DNA of 64,000 nt, from NCBI GenBank assembly GCA_009761415.1, contig QUOL01000014.1, positions 310,001-374,000 of the forward strand, given 5' to 3'. The notes under the pieces are model-generated. The model had not been told where the DNA came from. It saw only the letters and a program-made list of their open reading frames with translations, and did no database searches. Below are positions 11,165 through 22,777 of this stretch, piece by piece. Origin of the DNA: Sarcomyxa edulis. Lineage: Eukaryota; Basidiomycota; Agaricomycetes; Agaricales; Mycenaceae. Position 1 is the stretch's first letter. Every line of letters begins with the position of its first letter. Position numbers and translations under genes: made by a program.

Positions 11165-12043
11165 ATGGCTAGCGCTCAATATCTTGTTTCACCTCGCAGG
11201 CCTCACCAATCTTCTCGATATTCAACTACAATTCATCGCCAGGATGCCGACGAAGACCTGTTATCTCAATCTGGATCCCATTCTATCTATATTTTTCCCA
11301 GCAATCCTCAGGTCGCACTGGACGCTGGCCTACTCTTGACTTCAAACGCACTTGGGACTAGTACGAATAGCCCAATTTCATTGGTGGAGTCGAGAGAGTC
11401 TTCTCGAGCTCGACAGCCTCATGTATCTGGCCAAACGAGTTCTTTGCTCGAAGGAGACGACATGGAATTTTGGGATTGGCCTGAGAGCATGACGGAGGAG
11501 AGTTCTGATGTTGACGATGATGATAAACCATCCATTTCAGAACCACAATGGACGATGGTTATCCGTAAAAAGCACCAACATCGACGAGCCCTAACACCTA
11601 CCAGCATTCGTATCCGATCGCGGTACCAATCCAGTTCTTCACAATCGAGCTTCTCGCTCCCCAGTAAGAACGCTGATCAGCATAGCAACCCACACCCCCG
11701 CCTCCATATCCCTCTTCTCTCATTCTTCATGTCTCTTGTCGCCGTGGACGAGGCGACACTCCATCTCATCACACACTCCCCTTCGCAGTCAACACTTTTT
11801 CCCGGGCACGCCCCGCTCCCAGGCTCTTATCCCCATACTGACGATCCTCCGCATGGCGTCATTAAACTGCTGGCTCCCTCTAGAGAAAGTCGCACCCTAA
11901 AAGATGGGTTAGACATCGCTTTCGACCCATCGTACACTCCCTCGAACACATTTGTCCTTCCAGGCCTCCATCTTGTTTGGGGTCTGGTGAGCAATGTTGT
12001 TCGCAGTGGAGGAAAAGCTATTCGCGAGGTATTGCATCATTGA
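11165..12043 (+). CDS. Hypothetical protein, Ser-rich and disordered
   Basis: A single open frame of 292 codons starts at ATG 11165. The first half is Ser/Arg-rich with an acidic patch (TEESSDVDDDDKPS). The middle has a long Ser run (RYQSSSSQSSFSLPS). The second half contains a hydrophobic segment (LLSFFMSLVAVDEATLHLI) and a C-terminus, FVLPGLHLVWGLVSNVVRSG, that could be a membrane-associating helix. No known domain is visible. The frame length and protein-like C-terminal half support coding, but there is no family support. Confidence 0.6.
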   Translation: MASAQYLVSPRRPHQSSRYSTTIHRQDADEDLLSQSGSHSIYIFPSNPQVALDAGLLLTSNALGTSTNSPISLVESRESSRARQPHVSGQTSSLLEGDDMEFWDWPESMTEESSDVDDDDKPSISEPQWTMVIRKKHQHRRALTPTSIRIRSRYQSSSSQSSFSLPSKNADQHSNPHPRLHIPLLSFFMSLVAVDEATLHLITHSPSQSTLFPGHAPLPGSYPHTDDPPHGVIKLLAPSRESRTLKDGLDIAFDPSYTPSNTFVLPGLHLVWGLVSNVVRSGGKAIREVLHH

Positions 12044-12365
12044 CAAAGAACGAACTGAGGGAGTCTTCGTTTGTACGTGTGGGGACAAGTGTGCTGACAT
12101 AGAATATTAGTGTAATTCCATCACCAGGACTAGTCTAGATTTCCGTATCGTACTTAGCTCACCTATCGTAGCCTATCGTACACAGTGTAATTCCGAGATT
12201 TCTGTCTTGTTTCGCAGATCCAAGTTGATGAGAATGCATCTGCATCTCTGAATCCAGATGTCGATCGATCGTGATCGAACAATTGCAAGAATGCATCGGT
12301 GAGAGCTTCAGATCCACAGCTTACCTTCAAACCACTTTTACGAACCGTCACATCGTTGGACTACC

Positions 12366-13436
12366 ATGTCCAGACCGTCCACGTCCTCCTTCCCAACTGT
12401 CCTGCGGGGAGTCGCAAACGAGCTCGCAAAGATGTCCTTGTTCAAGCGCAACACAAAGAGCCGGCGACTCGAATTGTTTGCTATGGATCTTGTGCTGGTT
12501 GCGTTCGCTGTGAGGTAAGTACAGCCAAAATCCCGAGAATTAACGCGAACCAACTCTTGAATCACGTTATCCCTCGTAGAACTGGATATCTTATCGACGT
12601 GGTCGCACCCAACGAGCCCGTGAAGATATATTCTGATCTTTTACAGAGTCTGCGGCAGGTGGGACGTCTCTTACATTTTGATGACAAAAGCTAAGACGTT
12701 CTCATTCAAAACCGTAGCTGTTCTCCGTCTTCGAGAACGTGTTCCATGTGTACGAACCATCGTCTGAGCAATCATTTTTCGTCAATGCTCGTCTCTTCGA
12801 CCTTCGATACAAGACTCTATCGACATCTCCCAGTGCTGAGAATCTCTACCAACCGACAGCATTCATTCTTCTAGACGATCCACCAACATTGGTAAGTTTC
12901 CCCATGCCCATAAAGTCGATTGAATCTGATAGTATCATATCCCATAGCTCCCCAGACCACCATCCGACCTCCTCGAAATACTTGAATACTTGAACGCCGA
13001 ATCAATGGACACCACCTCATTATCCATATCCCTCAAACCGCCTACTCCTTTGGGTTCGATTTCAATATCTGTTACCCTCCCGCTTGCAGCCTTTCTTCTA
13101 GAATACCCCGTCGCATATGTACCTAGTACTATGTTCGACGCATCGACACCTTTCTTGGCCAACATCCCTCTAGACGTGTACGAATGCATCATCGCAAATA
13201 ACTTTCCTCACTCTGGTTACTCTCCTAGCAAACGTCTACAGCAGTCAAGGGCCCATAGTCTCCTGAAATTTTCTTGCCCACATTCGTTGGGCATCGCCTA
13301 TCCTGCGATATTGTCTCCGCACAGAATCTGCGCTCTCCTGGGGCGATTCGAAGACGTTCTAGCGTCAGAGCAGATGGGCCTAGCACTACTTAAGGTCCAA
13401 CATACTGTCGAAACTCTTGGTCGAGTAGCTTTATAA
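12366..13436 (+). CDS. Conserved hypothetical protein (possibly DUF4504/UPF0739-like)
   Basis: Four exons, 12366-12514, 12580-12658, 12718-12891 and 12948-13436, join in frame to 296 residues, all with canonical introns. The start MSRPSTSSFPTVLRG precedes a hydrophobic core strand pair (LELFAMDLVLVAFAV, TGYLIDVV). The C-terminal half contains LPLAAFLLEYPVAYV and SLLKFSCPHSLGIAYPAILS, with the look of a compact alpha/beta protein. The pattern suggests the eukaryotic DUF4504 (UPF0739, human C1orf74) family, but that is tentative. It has no signal peptide and no clear membrane segment. Confidence 0.6.
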
Positions 13437-13654
13437 TATCGGCGTCGCCCAGGATTGGAGACATTTCTATGTACTTTCAGGAGTCCCAGTCTGGGGGAAA
13501 ATCTACTTGCTCGTGTATATAAATCAGCATCATGTGTGTCATAATGTACATATGGATATGTCAGGGTATAGTGAGATAATACAATATGGAACCGGGGGGA
13601 TACTGGATATGATACAGTAAGTACACATATAGTTCGTAAACAAAGAATGGAAGG
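13437..13654. other. Short convergent intergenic region
   Basis: This 218-bp gap lies between two converging genes, the conserved hypothetical protein (+) and Rictor (-). It presumably holds both 3' untranslated regions. No gene is visible. Confidence 0.5.
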
Positions 13655-16600
13655 TCAGATAGCAAAGCCTATAGTCTTGCTCAAAGCTGGCATACTAATC
13701 ACGGGCGGCTCCTCAACGAACCCATTCTTTGTCTCCCGGGTATCCAATTCATCGTCCTCGTCCGCACTCTCAGACCCTCGCCTCGAGCGCCCTATGCCTT
13801 TGATCAAAGTCACTGCTCCCTTCGCACCATTGACGGGTTTCAGAGACGGAGGGGCCTTGAGAATCTTTGCGCACTCGTCGAGCTTTGTGACGAGATCCGA
13901 GTCCAACTCGATGTTGAACAAGTCTATGATATACCGACGAACGGGAAGTCTGTACCGCTGAGTAGAGATCGTGTGTAGGGCTCTGAAAAACATTTTGGGA
14001 GACGAAAAGACGTCACGGTATTCCGCTCGTGATTTGAATCTAATTTTCTTGTTAGGTGATTCATATGAGTCAATGAAAAGATAAACGTACTTTGCTAAGG
14101 ACCGTGATGCTGCGTTGGCGATGACGGTATTTCCCAAATTCTGGATTGCAGTCATCACCTCTATCTCAGTTTGCTCTGTCGGAGGAATGAGATGCGTTTC
14201 GCTTCCATCGGGAATGGGCGCTGGATCCCAAGGAGGTATCTAATATGATGTCAGCAAACGATGTTGCTCTCAGAGGCAATGGCGCTCACAGAGATGAATT
14301 TTCCTAGGTCTACTGGTATACACAGTCCAGTAGGCAAGCCTAACGGTGAGATAGTGGCCTCCCAGTGGTAATCATCCAAGATTTCTGCGCCTTGAGAAGT
14401 GGACGAGATGAGTCCCAGAACATAAAAGCAAGTGCTGTAGGGGAGGTATAGTGAGCTAAGAGTAAGGATACAAGATAAGCTTTCAATTACCCTCGGACTG
14501 ATGGGACGGGTGATTTTTCTGCAATCTCTAGCATAGCCGGTATGATCTCTTCCTCTTCAAGAAAGGGAAGGCCGCCTTCGGTTGCTCCGACGTTTCCCTA
14601 AAAGACGACTATAGGGAAAGAAAAAGAGAAAAGACTGGCTCAGACGCACCACTGCCCACAATATACTTTTCAATTTTAAGATCAAGTCGGGATCTTCGCA
14701 TTCATTACTGTGTTGACGAATAAAATGTGCAAATTCGGCGAAGTGTCCCTTTTCTAGCAGAACTTGGCAGCCAAGTTCCGTCTTCGACATTTCGCCGTAG
14801 AAATGAGGGGGGACGGTGCCATCGAATGCCCTAAATGTTTGCCATGATCAATAACGAAAACAGGCCTGATAGGAAAAATCCGACGAACAAAATATCTTCG
14901 TCGTCGTCGATAGTCGTAGAACCGAAAACTTTAGCGAGAAAGACCTCGACCTGTACGACATAATAGATGTTACGTTCCTGGACAATTTTGGACAGTTAGT
15001 AGGAGGCCAAGGATAGCACGAACGCGGGCTGACATACGTGGAACCACATATCCATTTCTCGATCGATATATCCAGCGTCATATAGATACCGGAAACCCAT
15101 CGGCGTTGACATGAACCTGATGAACCTCAGTGTCTGAGATGATAGAGAAAGAGAAGAAATCACTTCAGAAGTAGCGGATGTCCGATCTCCCCGAGATGGT
15201 CCATCGTAGGCTGCATTTCAACAACTAGCTGGAGAATGTCCTTTGACTCGCAAGCTTCCTCTAGGAAGTGCACAGCCATCTCGCAGACTTCGGGAGCGGG
15301 GTCATATAGTTGGGTGAGAAGTAGTCGTAAAGTCCAGGCATTGGCACTGGCTGAGTCGCGAATGAGGTGACCTAGATGCCGCGTGGCATAAAGACGGATA
15401 TGCTGCAGATGAAATATCAACAATTGAATTCCAAAGCGTTTGGTTTTTATATAATGAGAGGGCGTACTTTGTAACTAGACGTCAATGCTTTAGATAGGAC
15501 AATCCGTGGATGGCCATCACTGTGAGATTCAGTGAGTTGATACGATCAGTGGGAGAGGTCGATGACAAGTTACATGTTATAGTCGAGATTCTCGATGATT
15601 CCCTTGATCAAGTCCTCCCTGCTCCTCAATTCACTCAAATGATAGAATGCAGTGAAGACTTTGAATTTTTCCATCAATCTTAGAGAAGAGCGATGATAAG
15701 GATTAGTGAGACCGACAAAATATTAGATATCACTCACTCGACGCCTTCCTTATGTTTACTGAGAGTCCCCAGCATTTCAAAGTAACCGTATGTCAGCGTA
15801 TCTGACACGCGCTTTTTCGAAAATATAGGATCTGATTCAGGAGGACCATTGAACTATGAAGAGGTCAGGACACGTGATTAGGGAGAGTCAGAAAGGCCAT
15901 ACAGGATCAAGTTGTGCGAAACTCTTGACGATTTGGGCCAAAAACAAGTCATCAGTGGCTAGGTATCGGAGCCCATCGGGGCTCGCCATGAGAGTTGTGA
16001 GTAGCGAGCATCCTAATTTGACCCATCGAAGATTTGACTGTGTTTGATAAAAGAAGATTTAGTTGTGGATATAGAGTGAAATGAATCGATTAAACTCCTG
16101 ACCTTGACTCTTGCCATATCACAAAACCGATGCGTGAGGTGGCTGAACGGATGGAAGAAAGACATGAGTCGACGCATGAACCTTGAGACCTTGATTGCTT
16201 CCTCCATTCTCTTTGGATTTAGGAGCGGCCCTTCAATCAATTCCTGCAAGGTATCGAAATTCCATTTGGAGCAGTCCTTCGTCAGCATCACCTGTGATGA
16301 ACCGCGAGTCAGATAGATACATTGATAGTTGTTCACTTTGGAGATTGACCTGGGTTTCTAGCAAGGACGATTGAAACTGTTTATCGTCCATTTGCATACC
16401 CATTTTGATTTTGACTTGCTCCACTTGTCGTTGCCCGCGGCGGACCGCGTCTTCTACCGAATTCGCTCTTCGGGTGGGCAACTCAGTAAACAAGATATAT
16501 AAAAAAGCAGAGGGACGCTAACCTTGGCCGAGAGTTTTTGACTATAGTCGGTTCTAATCTCGCACGGTTACGGTTGAAACTGTCGATAGCAGAGAGCGCC

Positions 16601-19186
16601 AGCGTCCCCACGATTCTGTGTTCACCTTCACTATAGTCTGAGGCGAGATTGAATATTTGAGGAATGGTCTTTACGGAGAGAACAACACATCAACACAGAG
16701 GTCTTACAATCGTACGACAAAATCTGCTCAGATCAAAGCCACTCACCTGAATCCTCGCCGCGACTGCTAGAGGTAGAACTTTGTTCGACTTCTGTAGTAA
16801 TTCCGCCATAAGCAGTGTAGCCTTCCGAGAGAGATTGGAGCCAGTTGCAGATTCTTCTAGCATGGAGGTAAGAGCCTTAAGGAACGAATTTGAGAGGCTT
16901 CAATAAATCACTATCAATTCCGGTAGTTGACTGGCAGATACTCACGTCGAGAAGTCCAGCATTTGTGAAGACGAGGACGAGTAAGGCTATGTACTGGTCA
17001 GTGAGTTTTAGAGTCTGATGGATGCGTTCTGCAGCGTCTTGTCGATTTGAATTTTCTGGAGCATCCCCTGATTTGCGATACACTAGATCAAGACAAGTAA
17101 ACGGTAAGGGATTCAACGCGGAAATTCGAGAGATGACGGAATAGAGCATACTGGTTAATCTTCGTCCGTCGATGAAAGTCTGGAACCATGCAGGTGTTTT
17201 GATGTTCAGTAGATCGAAGAACATGTCGAGTATTATTTCCTGTGTAACACATATATTGATAATAACTATAGGTGGATTCAGATAAGTACTTACCCGTGTC
17301 TCGAGAGATGGTATCCTGAGGGTGTCAACCAAGGACCGAATCGCTACCATATCGTTCATGCAGAAATACATCAAACCTAGCGGCCTGTTGAGATCTGATT
17401 TGTGTAGTCCGAGTGAGCGACTCACCACTCCAGGTACGCAACATCAATTGAATGACTCTGGTGCAAGCTTTCATGCGGTCAGCATGATCAGGTCCCTTTC
17501 CATAAGCATCCGTGACTGCCGAAAGTGCGATCTATAAGATAGGTACTTCTGTGAGCGTCTGTCTGCGTGGATTGCTTAGATGAGACTTACCTCGAGATCG
17601 ATGCCAACAGAAAGATAGGCACGCGTTCGCGGAGAGTCGACGATGTGTAGGAACATGGCGGCTAGAATGGGCGCAAGGTCTAAAGGTCCTTCTCCAAGGG
17701 CGTGGAGTAGAAACCTCAAGGCGCCTGTCCTCGCCATCAGATCGATGTCAATAATGACTATCATTTCCGGTAAAACATCGATATTAGTAAGTCGTTTCAA
17801 GGGCGTGAACAGGGGAGACGAACGAATTTCTGATAGAGTCAGCATGCAGATAGGTCGGAATGGATCTTCCGCGTGTTCGGCAACAGCAATGAATGCACGC
17901 ATGACAGGTTCAGATATTTGAACCAGACCAGATCCCGTTGTGGTAGGAGTCTCGGAGTCTCCTCTAACGGAACCTATTTCGACAATGGTTCGGATTAGCT
18001 TGATAACTTGTTCTTTCTCTACCGCGTGCTTGTTGTCTCGGTTCAACGATCTGAGACGGTATCAGTATTCCGGAGGAGGGGGATCGACGAGAATCTCGTA
18101 CTTGATTATATACCAATCGACGGGCTGCTCGCGTAAACGTTTGACGGATTCAGCGTCAACAAGAGCGTGTCTTATCAGTCTGTACGCAGCCGCACGGCAT
18201 TGCTTCGTAGATTTGTCAGAGAGGCATGGTATAACTCTGAATGTACGCGTTAGAACCCAGCCCCTCGAATCAGAAAGCGTGCTTACGCTTGAACTAGTTC
18301 TTCTACGTTGATTTCGTAACGAACGCGCAGATTCCGTTGCAATATTTTGGTGAGTTTTGACATTGTATCTATACGTTGGCGATCCACTTCGGCAGTGCTG
18401 AGAGGTGGGGGTTGAGAGCTGTTGGACGAAGAGGAGGTGGCTGAAGGTGGAGGAGATGTTGGGACGGATCGGCCCAAGGCAGATAGACTCTTGATGTAAT
18501 TGGACGCGTGATGTAATGCAGTACGGAAATCATCTATGCCCGAGATGTAGATGGATCCTTTGAAAATGCTTATAGATCATACCTTTGTCGTCGCTGCTTG
18601 TCTTGATGTTTTGGAGAGTTTGTCCGGTAAACGGCTTGCGTTTCGAGGGAGTGGAGGGTGCCCCGTTGGTAGTAACCTTTACCTTAGAACGAGACGAGAC
18701 TTTGGTCAAAGGTTCAATCAGCGCAGGAAGGACAGACAGCGAGCACGGATGAGCGTACCTAGATCGATTCTCTTTGTAATAGCCTCGATCTTACCCCTCG
18801 CCATATCGAGTTCTGACTGGACTTGTATTCGCAAGGTGCTCTGAAGTATGTATGAAATATCGTTTATATCCGAAAGATAACACTAATGTTTATGGTGCCA
18901 CTCACAGCAAGTTCCATGCCCAACAAGTTCTCCGCGCCCTCTCTGATTCTATTTTCCAGGGCGAGTTGGGTGTTCAGAGCCTCCAGCTATATAATCAAGC
19001 ATCAGGATTAGAGTTACAAGGGGTAATATATGTTCTGACCTGCTGAGGAGGCTCCAAGCCCTCCAATTGGGCGAAAGAGAAGCCTCCATTGCTGGCGTCA
19101 ACTGAAGCGCCGTTGACGAGAGTTGCAGACGACGATGTTGTGATATTTGAAGTTCCTGCAGATGGCACCGTCAGATGAGGGGGCAT
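13655..19186 (-). CDS. TSC11: Rictor/Tsc11/Ste20-type TORC2 subunit
   Basis: Core non-catalytic subunit of TOR complex 2, controlling the cytoskeleton and AGC kinases. The minus-strand gene has about 20 short introns and encodes an estimated 1,400 residues. The start is taken as ATG 19186, the first Met after an in-frame stop upstream. First exons: 19186-19040, 18986-18906, 18840-18759. The N-terminus has a Ser-rich segment, then GFSFAQLEGLEPPQQ and an HR1-like coiled coil (LEALNTQLALENRIREG). Later come Rictor repeats such as MSKLTKILQRNLRVRYE and LIRDSASANAWTLRLLLTQL. The family hallmark (GFRYLYDAGYIDREMDMWFH) is near 15100-15030. The C-terminal HEAT region includes GNTVIANAASRSLAK and YRLPVRRYIIDLFNIELD. 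It ends with an acidic/Ser tail. Exons in the middle were not all resolved. Confidence 0.9.
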
Positions 19187-19310
19187 ATGAGCTTGAGCTT
19201 GTACAGTGAGCGTCGAGTAGGCTCGATAGGACTCGGATGAGGAGGATCGTGGCTGAGAATGAGTGCGCGCCGGTTCCGATCACTCAAACTGCATCTTCGT
19301 CCTTTCCTCC
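19187..19310. promoter_or_regulatory. Bidirectional promoter between TSC11 and PPWD1
   Basis: Only 124 bp separate the two start codons, so both genes must share regulatory DNA or overlap in their 5' untranslated regions. No clear TATA box is visible. Confidence 0.6.
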
Positions 19311-21802
19311 ATGTCAGACTCGGAAAAAGACCCCTCTGTCCTAGGAAAACGCGACCGAAATGGAGACGATCCAGTAGAGAACAATGACCAGATTCAAGAA
19401 GAAAGTGACGACGACGATGTAGGACCAATGCCTATGCCTGCAGATGCAGCATCAGGTTCAAATGGAAGTCTCAAGAAAAAGCGAAAGGGCAAGCCGGTTC
19501 ATTCTCTGCTTTCCATGACATACATAACGTTCCTTGTCTAGTTCTACCACATGAGAAATTGTACCTGGACCATCTCCCCAACGCAGACCAGTACTACAAA
19601 AGTTTCATGCACCGAGATGTAATCAACTTTTGCGTGGTCACCAAGTAAGCACGACGTCTGCTGTTATCATTCTGTGTATCTGAACATCTGCAGGACTGAC
19701 TTTCTCATCACCACCTCTGTCGATGGACATCTCAAATTGTGGAAGAAGCAAGACGCTGGTATCGAATTCGTCAAGCATTACCGCGCACACATGAGTCCTA
19801 TTCTTGCAATATCCGCCAGTGCAGACGGTCAACTATTCGCGAGCGTTGGAGAGGACGGTGTGAGAGTGTTTGACGTCATAAACTTCGGTGTGTACCGTCT
19901 ATTCGGTATCATTCTGTCATACTCAAGTCTCGTTAGACATGATCAACAAGATCAAATTGGGTTATACGCCTCATTCTTGTTGCTGGGTCCATCGGCGCGG
20001 ACAAGCACAGGGACTATTAGCAGTGTAAGACTTTTCACATCCAGCTATTGTATGCACGTTCATGGTTTTGCAGGTCAGATGCTTCCAACGGGACTATTCG
20101 TCTATACGATGCTCGTGGAGGAGACACACCCCTTGAGACTATCGAGAATCTTCATCGGTTCCCTGTCCACGTCATGACGGTACGGATCGCTTCTCAAACG
20201 TCTAATTGATGGGGATCCAAGTTGAGTTCGGCGTATCTAGTACAGCGATAGGTACGATACCGTGATATCAGCAGATGAAGGAGGCTTCGTCGAATATTGG
20301 CAACCTACTGAACCTTTCGGCCTACCACAAAAAGTGCCAGGCTTGTGGTCCTACAAGAGCGAAACAGATCTGTACGAATTCAAAAAGGTGAATCTCCTCA
20401 CATACCCCGTACACGAAAACTCAGTCCGTTCTAATGCTCTCACAGTCAAAATCTACACCGACATGTATAACATTATCCCCCGACTCGTCCTCATTCGTCA
20501 CATTTTCTTTCCCCGACCGACAAATCCGTGTATTCTCTTTCCTAAGTGGAAAACTGACACGAAAATACGACGAGTCGCTGTCTGCAGTGCAGGAGATGCA
20601 GCAGGCCGGGACAGCCGTATACAGAGTAGAGGATATGGAGTTTGGTCGTCGTCTAGCGATGGAACGCGAGTTGGAAATTCCAGGTCCTGACGGCGTCATT
20701 CCCGGAAGATGGAGCAATGCAATTTGGGATGAGAGTGGAGCGTTCATTCTCTACCCGTCGTTACTTGGGATCAAGGGTGAGTCCATTTTCTCCGTTGTTG
20801 AATTCCTGTTCTTACCGTCTGTCAAGTGGTCAATACTGTCACGAACCGTGTTGTGCGGCTACTGGGTAAGGACGAAGTAGTTCGATGGTTGAATCTGAGT
20901 CTGTATCAGGGTGCTCCTGCCAAGAAAGGTTTCACAACCATGGTTTGTCTTCACATATTGTCTCGCACGCGTTTTCTAACTCCTTCCTTCAGGCCATGGC
21001 TGCTTCGGCCAACCCCATACTAGCTGACAAGGCAGCTCGTGATCCTACTTTGTTCTGTACTGGCTACAAACGACAACGTTTCTATATGTTCACCCGCTCA
21101 GAACCAGAGTGAGTAAATCCATCTGACGATCTCTACGTCATGGTACTGATCGGAGCCTTGAACAGAGATAACAAGTCCGGCGACCGTGACGTATTCAATG
21201 AGAAACCCACTCGAGAAGAACAGAGCGTCGCAACCGCAGCTCCCACTTCGGCGAAAGGCCCGTCTCCCTTGGCCAACACTGCCACGATTCACACAACGCT
21301 TGGTGACATGCATCTCCGTTTGTTCCCTGCTCAAGCACCACTAGCTGTTGAGAATTTTGTCGGGCATGCTAGGAGTGGATACTTCGAGGGAGTCATCTTC
21401 CATCGAGTGATCCCCAAATTCATGATCCAAACGGGAGACCCACTTGGAGATGGGACGGGTGGAACGTCTATTTGGGGAAGGGAGTTCGAGGATGAGTTCG
21501 ATCCCGAGTTGAGACATGATCGGTGAGTTTCCTTCGCTACCCTCGAATGGTGAAGCCAGTAAACTGACTGATTTTTGTCGGATAGACCATACACGGTCAG
21601 CATGGCGAATGCCGGACCTGGGACCAATGGCTCACAATTCTTCATCACTACAACGGCTACACCGTGGCTGGACAAGAAACATACGATCTTTGGCCGAGTA
21701 CTGTCTGGATTGGAGGTTGTCCACGTCATCGAGAACGTGAAGACTAATAAAACGGACAAACCCTACGAGGATATCAAAATCATCAATGTCACCGTAGAAT
21801 GA
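19311..21802 (+). CDS. PPWD1: WD40-repeat peptidyl-prolyl cis-trans isomerase, PPWD1 type
   Basis: Nuclear cyclophilin with an N-terminal WD40 propeller, known from spliceosome preparations. It starts with an acidic, basic-patched segment ([15 protein letters not shown]). The propeller includes [16 protein letters not shown] and [15 protein letters not shown], then sheets through [16 protein letters not shown] and [14 protein letters not shown]. The cyclophilin domain occupies the last ~160 residues: [16 protein letters not shown], then [20 protein letters not shown] with the catalytic Arg, then [12 protein letters not shown] and [14 protein letters not shown]. Around nine short introns interrupt the gene. 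The domain order (WD40 then cyclophilin) is the PPWD1 arrangement. Confidence 0.94.
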
Positions 21803-22103
21803 TTATGAAGACAGTCTGAATATATGTATGTCTTGTTGGGCTGACGAATATGTTTCTCTTCCATGTCGCTACTCACTTTTCGACAAATGCGAGCAGCGAG
21901 TTATTGAATTGGATCCTCGAGGGTTATGTAACCGAGGGCGTCGGATCTACACAATAACAAACAGGCGATCGTCCTCTACAGAAACTGAGAAAGATTGTCA
22001 AGAACACAATTGACAGTTCAATTTTCACGTCGATCAATAAAAGTACATGCTTCTTAGTTCCTTCAGATAGTAGTTTTCCGCGACATTGTGTCTGGTCGAT
22101 ACC
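21803..22103. other. Short convergent intergenic region
   Basis: About 300 bp between PPWD1 (+) and the first lectin gene (-), probably holding both 3' untranslated regions. No gene is visible. Confidence 0.5.
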
Positions 22104-22684
22104 TCAAACACTTTCAAGAATCCACCTGAACCTCTCGATCCCGGTATCAGTGTTGATGTTCACCTGTGATATGGTCCGCATGTTCAGCAATCTATCAGTC
22201 AAAGTATGATCGACAAGGACTTCACCTTACTACCCACAGTGGCAGATGAGAGGTTCCAGTTCTCGGTCCTTCCACCGTCTTGGATACTATGCGCCACAAA
22301 TGAATGAGATGACATAAGATTATACAACCAGTAGCTGAACGCACGTGAAGCCGTCACTTCCCTTCTGGATGCTCCAGACGTATGACCCAGCAGGAAGGAC
22401 TACAACTCCGTCACCCCAAGCGGCCTGGAGGCCAGAGCTGCTAGCGGGGGAGATGGGTTGCGCACCGCCGATGGCGTTTCCAATGACCCACTACAAACAC
22501 CAACGATCAGGGTGGTTGAATTGGAGCATATGACATGTAAACATACCTGCTGAGAAGCACTGCCGCTGGAGAGGGCGGTGACGGTGACGGCCTGGTTACT
22601 GCCGTTGAAAGTAATAGCGAGTTTCTCGCCCGCAGGGGAAAGGACGCGGTTGTAGATGATATAGGTTCCAGTTGGCATAGACAT
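22104..22684 (-). CDS. CCL2-like beta-trefoil lectin, copy A
   Basis: Small cytosolic fungal lectin related to Coprinopsis CCL2, which binds fucosylated glycans and acts in defence against nematodes; the function here is inferred from similarity. Exons 22684-22547, 22490-22345, 22286-22226 and 22163-22104 give 405 nt, 134 residues, intact. Recognisable blocks are GTYIIYNRVLSPAGEKLAI at the start, a middle LPAGSYVWSI, then the DGGRTENWNLSSATV strand and a final RFRWILESV. There is no signal peptide. Exon 1 (138 nt) and exon 3 (61 nt) have the same lengths in all four copies. Copy A is most like copy D: both contain SSGLQAAWGDG. It is the only copy on the minus strand and lies on the other side of RPL17. 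Confidence 0.9.
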
Positions 22685-22768
22685 GATAGAGGATCTTGGA
22701 TGAGAGCGATGTAACTGTAAGTGAGCTTGTAGCTTGAGGTGTTGAGGACTCGAAAGCTGACTTGCAGT

Positions 22769-22777
22769 CCTTTTATG
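22769..22777 (-). promoter_or_regulatory. TATA-like box of lectin copy A
   Basis: CATAAAAGG on the minus strand lies about 90 bp before the start codon. The same GCATAAAAG core precedes copy D at a similar distance, supporting a common promoter origin. Confidence 0.45.
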
